Assembly: GCA_034440635.1 (NCBI GenBank)
Contig: JAOTON010002217.1
Location: 62,001 to 126,000, forward strand
Reading direction: 5' to 3'
Source of the DNA: Lepas anatifera
Lineage: Eukaryota; Arthropoda; Thecostraca; Lepadidae
DNA length: 64,000 nucleotides
The position numbers and the translations under genes were made by a program. Below, piece after piece: positions 10,258 to 19,580 of this stretch. The first letter of the stretch is position 1. Every line of letters starts with the position of its first letter. The notes below the pieces were generated by a model. That model was not told where the DNA came from, searched no databases, and worked only from the letters and a program-made list of their open reading frames with translations.

Positions 10258-11874
10258 TAGCATTTAATTGAAATTGAAGACATCCCTCTATCTGGATACT
10301 GGTTTATGCAAATCAGGATATATTTGAATATAAGCTGGTGACCACTGTTGGTTGGTATCCCCTACCAATGGTCCCCAGCCTTTGGAATTTTTCCCTAACT
10401 GGCAAACAGTACCCCTCTAGCTCGAAATACCTGAAGGCCTTTCCCGTTTTACAAGGGCTAATGTGACCTTTGAGGAAGGTCGTTATGAGCACATAACCAG
10501 GCAAGCAAGGGCAAGGTAGGAAACCGAAGAGCCTAATAAAGAAAACAATAGCTCTTTTTCGATTCATGTAATGTTCCCCTTGTGCCCATCTTCCAGCAAC
10601 ATGAGAGTTGGCGACACTATATAGCCTCAACAGTCGGTGTGTGTAAGCCCCCAAAGCTACTTTGAACCCATTTTCTTCCTTTGTCCCTGGAAAAATGCGA
10701 AAACAAGCAAGGCCTGAATGTGTGTATTTCACTCTAACACATGACAATAACACATGAGCAACAAGAAAAAAGTAGAATAAAATTCAGGCAGAATATCTGC
10801 TCCTAATTTCGAAACATTTCAAATAAATATGAAGATTCAGCACTTGCAAGTCGATAGTTTTAGTCATTTGTAGTGTAGTGGCAGGTTTCAACTCATTACC
10901 TCATGCATTTATCTACCATGTTTGTGATTGAGACCCCATTAGCCAAACAGCACTTTTTCATGCTCCCTTCTTGTTCTTCATAAGGAGTTTTAGCGACCTA
11001 GCGTTCATGAATAGTAGCCAAATATGTTAATCATTTTCATTTTAAACATTTTCTGCTCCATAAGTCCTGATTACCATATAATAAAGATATATTTTTCATT
11101 TTATTTATTTATTTTGCAGCACAATGGTGACAATACTATCAGCATAATTCACAACAGGAACAGACACTCATGGAACAGGCATATATGTTAAACCTGATAA
11201 ACAATTTGAATTCAAACTTACCCAACAACCCCAGGCCATTCCGTTGATAAGCTAAGCGGGGAATATAAAGGAAAAAATATGCCCACATACATAACTGTAA
11301 TCGCCTTGGTGCTCTTCTCGGCCCCCATCCTCATTTTTTTGGCGAGTTATTCGGAGCCGATTTTAATGAGAGACTAGTCGACTTACACCAATTTATGGTT
11401 ATCAACCTGACAACTTATAACTGTAATTTGATAGCAGTTCAGGTCAGGTGAACGAGTTTTAACGTGATTTCCACGCCCATGTGGGTCAATTTTGTTTTTC
11501 TTAGATAAGAACGACAAAGCAAGGGAAAGACGCGGCTCCTATAGCAGGCCTAGGTCGAGTTTCCTCCTCATTCAAAATCTCTTCGAAACAAAAATTTCCC
11601 AGATATCGTCTAGTTATTTTGAGATCACATCAGTAAAGACGCTACCAGGGATCACCGAAGGTCATAGTTTCGAGCTTGTTTGTGCTCATATCTTTAGAAC
11701 AAGACGGCAAGGAGCTTCCAGCGCCATTTCTATTTTTCGTATCACATTTGCCTCCTGAGTTAACAGGGGAAAGGGAGATGGACTGACGCCCCACGTCGTA
11801 GTGGGTGCGAAAAGAGGCCAGGTGGTGTCTGGTTGACATACTTGGCTTTTCCCATTATTATCCCTTGCACCTGA
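10258..11874. other. unassigned sequence inside left arm
   Basis: No recognised gene or element. A 146-codon minus-strand frame (10313-10753) is kept in both arms but resembles no family I know and overlaps a SINE-tail-like motif. The A/T-rich stretch near 11080-11120 resembles a LINE/SINE tail. Identical preservation in the right arm only reflects the recent duplication. Confidence 0.45.
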
Positions 11875-12079
11875 CTGGATTCAGCCAAATCAAAAATTTC
11901 TTGGCGTCGTCTTCCCCCTCTCCCGGAGGGAGGGGGGGTCCGAACACCCTCCCTCAGATTTTTCCGACCGTGCATAAAAATGCCGGCGCGAAGCGCCGCC
12001 GTACTTGGCGCACCCTATCCGTAATTAATTCTTCAAAATTTTCTAGAAATTAACGTTTGCACCATCTCAGGTCAGGTCA

Positions 12080-12257
12080 TGATGATAATGTTATAAAAAA
12101 TTAACCGGCAATCGCTCATAGTATAATGAAATTGAAAATGCCAAATAGTATATTGATATTTCGACGGCGTGTCTTCTTCAGGAGTAAGTTTTGAATTTGA
12201 AAGTCATTGATAGCAATGATTTTTAAATTCAATTTGAATTTAGGGCGAACAGCAAGC
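12080..12257 (-). repeat. Penelope pseudo-LTR, 3' copy
   Basis: Direct repeat of 15750-15927, differing at very few positions (for example AGGAGTAAG versus AGGAGCAAG). It contains the hammerhead-like core at 12154-12181. Confidence 0.9.
12154..12181 (-). ncRNA. hammerhead ribozyme-like core in 3' pseudo-LTR
   Basis: Minus strand: CTGAAGA, a short GAC/GTC hairpin, GAAA, then TATC. This matches the conserved hammerhead core CUGANGA - stem II - GAAA with a minimal stem III. Hammerhead motifs are known from Penelope pseudo-LTRs. Stem I pairing is not obvious to me, so activity is unproven. Confidence 0.5.
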
Positions 12258-12598
12258 AGGTACACGTGAAAACAATGTTTAACATCTCGCGAAGGATACA
12301 GTGTGATGAGTTACCTACAAAAAGAGACATTTAAAAACTACAGGATACAGAAACTAAACACACATAAAAGCACAGTATGCAACAAAACTATGGATGTAAC
12401 AGTGAGTAAAAACAATTTTCAGCGATGGATGTGTGGTGGTATGGCGAGTGTTTATGCGTGGTGGTTTGGTCTTAAGTGGTATAAGTGTATGTGTATGGTA
12501 CTGGTTGTAGGAGGTGCCACGAGGAGAATTGCTTATTTATTTGTGGTCTGCGGTTTCGGATTTCTATTGATTCCTTAATTTTGCATTCTGCCGAGTCT

Positions 12599-15403
12599 TT
12601 ACAAACATGAATAATTTTTTGCGAAGTCCTTGTCTGTGATGCGTGTAGTGGGGTGATGTGATATGGTGTGGTCTCCTAGATACTTACCCTTTTCTTTTCT
12701 CCTAGCGTGTCCTAAATGTTCCATGAAGCGGGTACGGATTTGGCGAGTTGTTTCCCCTATATAAAACATGTTGCAAAGTAGGCATGTGATAAGGTATACT
12801 GTATTTTTGATGTGGCACCTCCCCTGTAACCCGGCGTCGCATGTGCTGCATGATTTCCTGTGTCCTTTAGGGCATGGTGGTGGGTTTAGTGATGATCTTA
12901 TGAGGATGTTTGAGAGTGTTTCACCACTCTTCCAGGCTACCGTAATGTCTAGGTCTGTGGATCTGGCTGCGGTGGTGATCTTGTGCGTGAGCTGCTCATC
13001 AATGTATGGGAGAGAGATGTAAGTTGTGTTCCTGTTCTTGTTCTTGGGACGTGGTTGGCATGGTTTATATTTGGCAGAGTTTTGTATGTTTTTGATGAGT
13101 TTGGCCGGGTATCCATTCGACATAAATAGTTCCATGATTTTTTCTAGGCCACGGTTTTTTGCAGGTAGGTCTGATCCCAGCCGGATGGCTCTAAGTGACT
13201 GTGCGTGTATAACTGATCTTTTAGTTTGCATAGGATGAGCGGAAGTGAAATGTAGAATTATCGGTGCGGTCATGGGTTTTATATAGAGTTCTGTGGTGTA
13301 CTTTCCAGAGGGATGTACGGTCAGGAGGGTGTCTAGAAATGGAATCTGTTGATGTTGAGAGTGGTCTGACCTATCTATGCTGAACTTGAGAGCCGGGTGA
13401 AAATCATTGATGAAAGTGAAATATTTCGTTAGGGTCTCTGAGCCATGTGTCCATATTCCAAAGATGTCATCTATATATCTTAAGTAAATGATAGGTTGCA
13501 ATTCACTGGCTGATAGGATCAGGGATTCAATGGTGTTCATAAAAAGGATTGCCAATGGGGGTGCTATACGGCTGCCCATTGCTATGCCCTTAGTTTGTTT
13601 GAATATTTCCCCCCCAAATCTGACGTAATTGTTGTTAAGACAATGCTTTAAAAGTGATTCTAAGTCAGGAATAGTAAGGCCAAATAAGTTGATTTTATTG
13701 GTGTGAGTACGTATCATTTCAATGGTCGAGCTGATGGCCTCTGCTGTGGGTATGTTACCATAGAGATTATTGACATCCATAGTGAAGGCTATTGTACCGG
13801 CTGGGAAGTTGTATGGAAATTTTACCTTGATTCTGTCCAAATAGTCGTAGGTGTTTGTAAGATGAGCCGGGACAAATACTAATAGCTGTGTGATAATACG
13901 CTCGAGGACCCATGACAACTTGTCCAATGGATCCCCACAGGCCGAAACGATGGGTCGAAGTGGGTTGTTAGGCTTATGAGTTTTAGGTAAGCCGTATAGC
14001 TCGGCTGTCCTCGACTCTGTGGGATTGATTGATTGTATCACCTTATCCGGGAGTTTGTCTTTCATTGTGGTTTTTATCATGTTTGCAGTAGTTTTTTCAA
14101 GCTTTTTCGTGGGGTTAGTGCTAATACGCTGATAGTCTCCTACAATCGCCTGTGCTTTCTGAATGTAATCTTCCTTATTCATTATTACTAAGCCTTTACA
14201 TTTATCTGAGCGTTTTATCACTATTGTTTCATCTTTTTTGAGTAGTTTGACCATCTGGATATCATTTGTGGCGTGGTTAGGTGGAGTTTTGCTCTTATGG
14301 TGCTTGTAAAGGCTCATCACTTTCTGTTTGAAGGTCTGCAGTGCGTGCTCTGTAACTATTCCTGCTTTTGGTGCTTGGCATGTAGGTGTGTCACTGAACC
14401 TGGGTACTAGTTTTGTTTCACGTGTGTACTGTTTGGGGTTGAGTGTGGGCAGGGGTGGTTGGCGTGGTGTTGGCTGTGAGTGTGCGTCGGCAGGTGGAGC
14501 TTGTGTGGGTGGATATGGTGGCGTGTCTGTTTTTGTGCAGAGTGCTCGTCTTTGTTTTTCCTCTATTTCTTCCTTCCATCTTATAGCAAATGCCCCTCGC
14601 TCTAAACTTGCCTCCACTTCTTTCAGTGTCTGTGTACTAATGCGTCGTGTGAAAGCAAAGTTGGGTCCCTTTTCCAAAACATTAGAAAGTGTGTTGTTGA
14701 TAGGCTGATGGCTTAGGTTAAGGAATTTTACCGGTGTCGTGTTAGTATTGGTGTCTGGGTTATGATTAACATTAGCGTTTTGATCGACATCAGGGGTGTT
14801 ACCGTTAAGCAGATGCGACGTAAGAACATTTGCATCAAACGAAACATTTTCCATTGCATCAAACCATTCATCCTCAATCCTAGCGTTCTGACTTATGTTA
14901 AGTGGATTACAGTCACGTAGATTGGGGCTACTCGCATATCCAGTATCATCAGATGACATGCTATCAAGTGCATCAAACCAATTAATCTTAAGATTAGTGT
15001 GACTAACATCAAGTGGATTGAAGTTTTGCATATCAAAACTGTTGACTGTTTCATTACACATAACACCATCAAGTGCATCAAACCATAGCTCCGCTGTCAC
15101 GTCACTTACCCCGGTTAAGTTATCTGGTCCATTAGGGGCGTCATGCCACATTTCATCCAAAGCATCATACCATTTGTCGATTGGTGATTCCCAATGAGTC
15201 TGGTCATTCCTGGATGTATCAGTTGTGTTATGATCGCCTCTCAGTTCTTCACAGGCAATGTTTATGGATTCTGAGTTGATTCGAGGTAAGGAGCTCTCTC
15301 TCTCCTTAGCGAGGTTTCTAAACTTCTTCAGCAGTCGATGGTGCGCTGCTGTCCTTACTTCAGCGTATATAATAGAACACTGTTGTGATGTCCAGTTGTA
15401 CAT
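12599..15403 (-). CDS. Penelope reverse transcriptase with GIY-YIG endonuclease
   Basis: A 934-residue frame. The first third is acidic, low-complexity linker with four repeats of a WFDALD-like motif. The RT core begins near residue 400 with LYGLPKTHK and RPIVSACGDPLDKL, then FTMDVNNLYGNIP (first Asp), GIAMGSRIAPPLA and YLRYIDDIFGIW (YIDD, near residue 643). A Cys motif CPKGHRKSCSTC precedes the endonuclease, whose VYLIT ... FYIGETTRQIRTRF (near 870-895) is the GIY-YIG signature with its Arg. In this family the endonuclease nicks target DNA and the RT copies RNA at the nick. The C-terminus is shortened by a frameshift compared with the copy at 49096-50241, and the true N-terminus lies upstream in another frame. 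Confidence 0.92.
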   Translation of the reverse strand: MYNWTSQQCSIIYAEVRTAAHHRLLKKFRNLAKERESSLPRINSESINIACEELRGDHNTTDTSRNDQTHWESPIDKWYDALDEMWHDAPNGPDNLTGVSDVTAELWFDALDGVMCNETVNSFDMQNFNPLDVSHTNLKINWFDALDSMSSDDTGYASSPNLRDCNPLNISQNARIEDEWFDAMENVSFDANVLTSHLLNGNTPDVDQNANVNHNPDTNTNTTPVKFLNLSHQPINNTLSNVLEKGPNFAFTRRISTQTLKEVEASLERGAFAIRWKEEIEEKQRRALCTKTDTPPYPPTQAPPADAHSQPTPRQPPLPTLNPKQYTRETKLVPRFSDTPTCQAPKAGIVTEHALQTFKQKVMSLYKHHKSKTPPNHATNDIQMVKLLKKDETIVIKRSDKCKGLVIMNKEDYIQKAQAIVGDYQRISTNPTKKLEKTTANMIKTTMKDKLPDKVIQSINPTESRTAELYGLPKTHKPNNPLRPIVSACGDPLDKLSWVLERIITQLLVFVPAHLTNTYDYLDRIKVKFPYNFPAGTIAFTMDVNNLYGNIPTAEAISSTIEMIRTHTNKINLFGLTIPDLESLLKHCLNNNYVRFGGEIFKQTKGIAMGSRIAPPLAILFMNTIESLILSASELQPIIYLRYIDDIFGIWTHGSETLTKYFTFINDFHPALKFSIDRSDHSQHQQIPFLDTLLTVHPSGKYTTELYIKPMTAPIILHFTSAHPMQTKRSVIHAQSLRAIRLGSDLPAKNRGLEKIMELFMSNGYPAKLIKNIQNSAKYKPCQPRPKNKNRNTTYISLPYIDEQLTHKITTAARSTDLDITVAWKSGETLSNILIRSSLNPPPCPKGHRKSCSTCDAGLQGRCHIKNTVYLITCLLCNMFYIGETTRQIRTRFMEHLGHARRKEKGKYLGDHTISHHPTTRITDKDFAKNYSCL

Positions 15404-15789
15404 AAGTGTCCTTGGCCTTGTCGTGATACCCGGGACTGCTCTCTCAGAAGAAATGCCCTGGTCCTGTGTGACATTTTAATGGCTTCATTCAGGCTCCGTC
15501 TTGTAAAGTCTTCATAGATCTTGCGCATAGTGTTGTTGTTACCCATGACTGATATTGAAGGTCTTATTAGGCTCGAGAGGAATTTAGGTATGAGTGAGGT
15601 TCTTCTGCATTGTGTTAAAAAGAGTATTCTTTCGTCTATTTTTGCTTGCCGTTCTGCATTTTGTAAGCACTTTACCAACACTTCTCTACGGTTAGAAATT
15701 TGTTCATAAGTTTTAAGAGTTTGAAGCGTTGTAATGAGCGTGAAAGTCATGATGATAATGTTATAAAAAATTAACCGGCAATCGCTCAT
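15355..15789 (-). CDS. Penelope N-terminal region in shifted frame
   Basis: A 144-codon frame that overlaps the start of the main Penelope frame and begins inside the upstream direct repeat. It is Arg/Lys-rich and helical in appearance. The likely reading is that it and the main frame were one protein separated by a single indel near 15400. A natural two-frame arrangement cannot be excluded; the truncated second copy does not reach this region. Confidence 0.5.
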   Translation of the reverse strand: MSDCRLIFYNIIIMTFTLITTLQTLKTYEQISNRREVLVKCLQNAERQAKIDERILFLTQCRRTSLIPKFLSSLIRPSISVMGNNNTMRKIYEDFTRRSLNEAIKMSHRTRAFLLREQSRVSRQGQGHLCTTGHHNSVLLYTLK

Positions 15790-15927
15790 AGTATAATGAA
15801 ATTGAAAATGCCAAATAGTATATTGATATTTCGACGGCGTGTCTTCTTCAGGAGCAAGTTTTGAATTTGAAAGTCATTGATAGCAATGATTTTTAAATTC
15901 AATTTGAATTTAGGGCGAACAGCAAGC
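15750..15927 (-). repeat. Penelope pseudo-LTR, 5' copy
   Basis: The upstream member of the direct-repeat pair. In this element class such repeats arise from tandem arrangement of copies and carry promoter and ribozyme signals. Its last base can equally be counted in the target duplication. Confidence 0.9.
15824..15851 (-). ncRNA. hammerhead ribozyme-like core in 5' pseudo-LTR
   Basis: The same core as at 12154-12181, in the upstream direct repeat, with CTGAAGA and GAAA in identical spacing. Confidence 0.5.
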
Positions 15928-16277
15928 AGGTCAGGTCAACAGTGCAGGTCAAGTTACCCCAACTCCAAAAAGTTTAAGATTTCATGAGTAGGAACGGTGT
16001 GAATCTTTCTAGTTAAAACTCATATCACATAATAGCCCCATCAAATAGTGCAAAACATATTCCGGGATTTTACATATCGATGACCTAGGATCAAATACAG
16101 ATCATGACCTCTCCATTGAAAATGCGTGGGAAAACGAAAATTGATGGAAATGGTTTTATTTCTCTTGATATGTAGTTGAATACCTTCACATTCTCCAAAT
16201 CGTAGTAGCTTAAGCCCCTCTCCAGGCTCATGCTGCAAGTTTGGACCTGTGATCTCTGAGATGCCATCTTGGATTGC

Positions 16278-17258
16278 ATAACCCGCGCCCCAGTGGTTCT
16301 CCGAGCCATCTTTGCCCTGGTGGGAGGGGGGGTGTTTTAACATCCCCTCTAACTCGGTCTCTTCGTGGGATAGCGAAAAAAGCGAACGCTGTTGGATAGT
16401 TCATACAAATTCATGGAGAAATTATATTTGTCACTTTTTGGCTCAGGTCAATTTTGAGGTCATGACTGGTCAAAGGAAGTGGGATTTTGAGTAGAGTTTT
16501 TGGTATCTGGCGTCTGAGAGAGTTGAGTGAGACACCATTCGCTTTTTCTCGTCACGGAAAACCGAATGATGAATCAAATCGGAAAATGGAACGAGCCATA
16601 GTGGGTCAAAACCTAAAAACGACCAGACCTCAGCTCAGGGTCACTTTTTAACCTAGCATAGTCAATATGCAATCAATCGACTCGCAATAGCAATCTGAGC
16701 GCAATGATATCAAAATAAAAGCTGCATCATTTCATGCAGTTATTGACATAAATCTGAAAACTCCTTAAATAGCACCAGATGACCTCTCAGAGGTCACAGG
16801 TCAAAAATTGCAACAGGAGCCTGGAAAGGGTCCCAGGATACTACGATTTGGGGAATATTGAGGTTTTCTCAGCGGTTGAGTACACAAATACAGCCGAATT
16901 TCTGTTTTCCCATGTATTTACAATAGCGAGGTCATGGTCCGTAGTTGACCTTAGGTTCCGGGATATGAAAAATCCCGGAATATATGTTGTAGCACTCGAT
17001 GGCTCATTATATGGAATAAGTTTTAATTCGATAAATTCACCCATTTCTTACTTATGCCGCTTAAACATTTTTGGAGGTGAGGTCCCCTGCACTGGTGACC
17101 TGACCTGAGATGACCCAACCTTAAAATTTTGGGAAAAGTTGCGGAATCAATCAAGGATAAAGTGTGCTAAGTACGGCGGCGCTTCGCGCCGCCTTTTTCG
17201 TGCCGCCGGAAAACACCCGAGGGGGTGTTAAAACACCTTCCACCGGGGCGAGGGTTAA
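16278..17258 (-). mobile_element. TTAA MITE D1, nested in D0
   Basis: Right border AGGGTTAA at 17255-17258, left border ATAACCCGCGCCCC at 16278 (one base off TTAA). Both ends have GTGTTTTAACA-type inner palindromes, and a CGGCGGCGCTTCGCGCCGCC hairpin lies near 17177. AGGTCA-type sites are frequent. It splits D0 at an internal TTAA. The inner limit of the large inverted duplication (17047) falls inside this element. Confidence 0.72.
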
Positions 17259-17753
17259 ACAGGTAGACTTGGGTCAATAATTGCGCAGGAAATGATGGAA
17301 AAGTTTTTGTATTTTGATACCACTACGTTTGGATTGTTATTGCAAGTTGATTGATATGCGTATTGATTATGCTAGATCAGATGAAGACCTTGACCCAACT
17401 TTAGATCACGTTACTTTTATGATTTCATGTAGCATAGTCATATTATACATGGTTCAATTTTCCGTAAAAAGAGAAGGCCAATGGCGCCATACAGTTTATA
17501 CTAACTAAATTCAGTCAGACGATAGGCCCTAGAAACTCATCTACACCCTATCACATTTTTTTACCTGTCATGACCTAAATATTGACCTGAGACAAAAAGT
17601 GAGACAAAAACTAATGTAGTCTCGCGATAAATTCTTATGAGCTATCTACTAGTGTTCGCGTTTCCCTCTATCCTGCATAGAAGCCGGGTTCGAGGGGATG
17701 TGTTCTCCCCAACAGCAGAAGATGGCTCGGAGATCCACCGGGGCGGGTGTTAA

Positions 17754-18289
17754 ATAACAAAAATTCGGCCACAGGGTGCCGTTTTAAACCCCATGAACTC
17801 TAATCTCCCAGAATAAATATTTCAGCAGTGATCCTGTGAGCCTTATGAGGCTGGAAACATTGTTTGAAGCCATAACTCAAACATTCCCAGTCTTGGACTC
17901 TCGTGCCCAGGCGCCTCGGTCACTGGACGGACCGCCTGGGGCTCTAGACACCTGCGAGACAGTACTGATCACCTCGGTTCAAAACACTGTGCCCCCTGCG
18001 CGCGACACACTACTTACGACGTGTGACCTTGCACCTGTCGTTGTAAACACGTAGTAATCACGTGACCCAGGTATGCGTGCCAGTCGAGCGAAGGGTCGGG
18101 GATTATCAGGGGCGGTGGCAAGTCAGCCGAAGACTACCCCGTCAGAATGCAGCAAAATCAGTAATAGTGTAATATTTTCTCACGCAAATGTCAGATTAGG
18201 AAATAATGGTAACCACTGGAAAGCTCTTGCAAAAATACATAAGATGAACCCGTTTATAAAGCTATAGACGCCATAGGTTGCGATATATT
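17754..18289. other. no recognisable feature
   Basis: Mixed sequence with short frames only; no domain, repeat or RNA recognised. Confidence 0.45.
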
Positions 18290-18577
18290 CATCCTAAACC
18301 GGTCGAGCCTAGTCATGGCAATTTCAATTGCGGGGGACTGTACATACACTGCTCTGTTGTAAGCCTAGGGAGCATTCTTTGGCCTATGCTGACCTCAATA
18401 TTGGCCTGAAATAAAAAAATTTCGGATAAATTCTTTTCGTCTTGTCAAGAGCTTTCGAACGCCGCCCGTAATTTTCCTTTAGCTTTCGCGGGGAATGAGA
18501 TACGGATGGGGGGCGAAAAAACGCCCTCCCCCAGCGGGGTGCGTCATGCAAGGGACCCCAGCGGGGCGCGTGTTAAG
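18290..18577. repeat. fragment of a TTAA element end
   Basis: Resembles the distal part of family D (GCTGACCTCAATATTGGCCTGA, here split over 18388-18410) and ends with AGCGGGGCGCGTGTTAA at about 18577. The other end is missing. Confidence 0.5.
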
Positions 18578-19580
18578 TAATGAGTGATCTGACGGCCATC
18601 TTTGCAGTTGAATGAATGAGTTTTTACAGGAAAAAGTTATATAAGGCACCAGAAGTGTGGAATTATATCTATTGATGGGTGTCTGACCACCTCCAATGAA
18701 CCGTGGAAACAGCGGTAAAAGTGATGAAACATCCTTTGAATGTTCTCTTTTTTCATTCCAAATACTACTTCTTGGTTCAATGTCGTTCAACCGATCTGTG
18801 AAAGGGCTAAACCCATGATACATTTTGTTATTTATTTTGACGTAGTGGCCCCCGATATTGCTTCAAATTTTTCCACCCTTAATCATTAAAAAACACAAAT
18901 CAAAAGTATTTCGAAGTGGAGTTTGAACTGGGATCCGTGTCAGCTATGAAATGATCACCTTTTAAAAACATCATGTGAGGCAACCTGTTCAAGTGACCTA
19001 GTCGAATGCGTTATAATTTCAGGACATTTTTGCATATATGAGCAGATTCAAATTACTTCATTGCAATGAAAGCCTTTCAGACACGTTTTTTTTTGTTTTA
19101 CATTGTATGAACTCTCTCAAACATATGCTGTTCTGCACTGGGTCACCTCGTATAAATACTATTTTTCCATCTCCAGGAGCGAGGTAATTGTGTGAGTTAG
19201 TGGTGCTTATAGGATAAGTTATACTTGTCTCGATTATTGATAAAGTCGCGACATCTTTTTAAATTTTCGTTTAAGGCTGCAAGGCCCATTACTAAGAAGT
19301 TCCTTCAAGGGTATAATTTTCCCAAAATCTTTGGGGGTGCTCAGCGGGTGGGGGGTGGCACACCATAGGGGCGGTGGCGTTGGGGGGGGCGGCACCCTTT
19401 TATTGCACCAAATCTGTTATTCATCGCTTTTGCGCCTTTTATAGCATAGATAATATCTTATTTTAATGTTGGGCAGGTATTCTACAGCTTTTGCCAAACG
19501 TGTTTGCTTTTTAGGCGACATCCCAAAGCTACATACACATCTTAAAATAATCAAATCTGAGCTTTAAATCTTTCCACAAT
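18578..19580. other. no recognisable gene
   Basis: An unrecognised minus-strand frame (18479-18823) runs into the TTAA element end, so it is unlikely to be a gene. Near 19305-19400 a segment with CTTTGGGGGTGCTCAGCG resembles the outer end of the minisatellite-bearing elements near 24600 and 33130. Confidence 0.4.

Larger units (their letters stand above)
12080..15926 (-). mobile_element. Penelope-like element, full-length copy
   Basis: Minus-strand retroelement with a 178-bp direct repeat at both ends (12080-12257 and 15750-15927), the pseudo-LTR arrangement of Penelope-like elements. A 12-bp target duplication CAGGTCAGGTCA lies at 12068-12079 and 15927-15938; the right arm has it once, at 36055-36066. 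The body encodes RT plus a GIY-YIG endonuclease. Lesions: one frameshift near 15400 and one near 12625, so this copy is probably inactive though otherwise well preserved. Confidence 0.93.
2281..17047. repeat. left arm of large inverted duplication
   Basis: This arm is the reverse complement of 34948-42021. Corresponding points: 2701/41599, 3793/40508, 8089/39959, 11758/36298 and 16779/35216. The left arm is about 7.7 kb longer. Almost all of the difference is two insertions (4339-8081 and 12080-15926) plus about 83 bp (roughly 11875-11957) missing from the right arm. Matching stretches are nearly identical for hundreds of bases, including shared frameshifts in the LINE, so this is duplication of a finished segment rather than independent insertions. 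Confidence 0.92.
11912..17753 (-). mobile_element. TTAA MITE D0, host of two nested insertions
   Basis: Pieces at about 11912-12067, 15939-16277 and 17259-17753 join to one family D element (compare 43718-44937). The Penelope element sits in the first gap, bounded by CAGGTCAGGTCA, and element D1 in the second, at the position where other copies have CTACTTAAGCAGG. The far end at 17750-17753 is GGGGCGGGTGTTAA, a typical family border. In the right arm the same host lacks the Penelope insertion. Confidence 0.72.

Noticed and set aside
10313..10753. 146-codon frame conserved in both arms
   Set aside because: Conservation is due to the recent duplication; no homology recognised and it overlaps repeat-like sequence.
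14328..14708. Plus-strand 126-codon frame inside Penelope
   Set aside because: Antisense to the acidic linker of the Penelope protein; no domain.
18479..18823. 114-codon minus-strand frame
   Set aside because: Its 3' part is the border of a TTAA element and no family is recognised.
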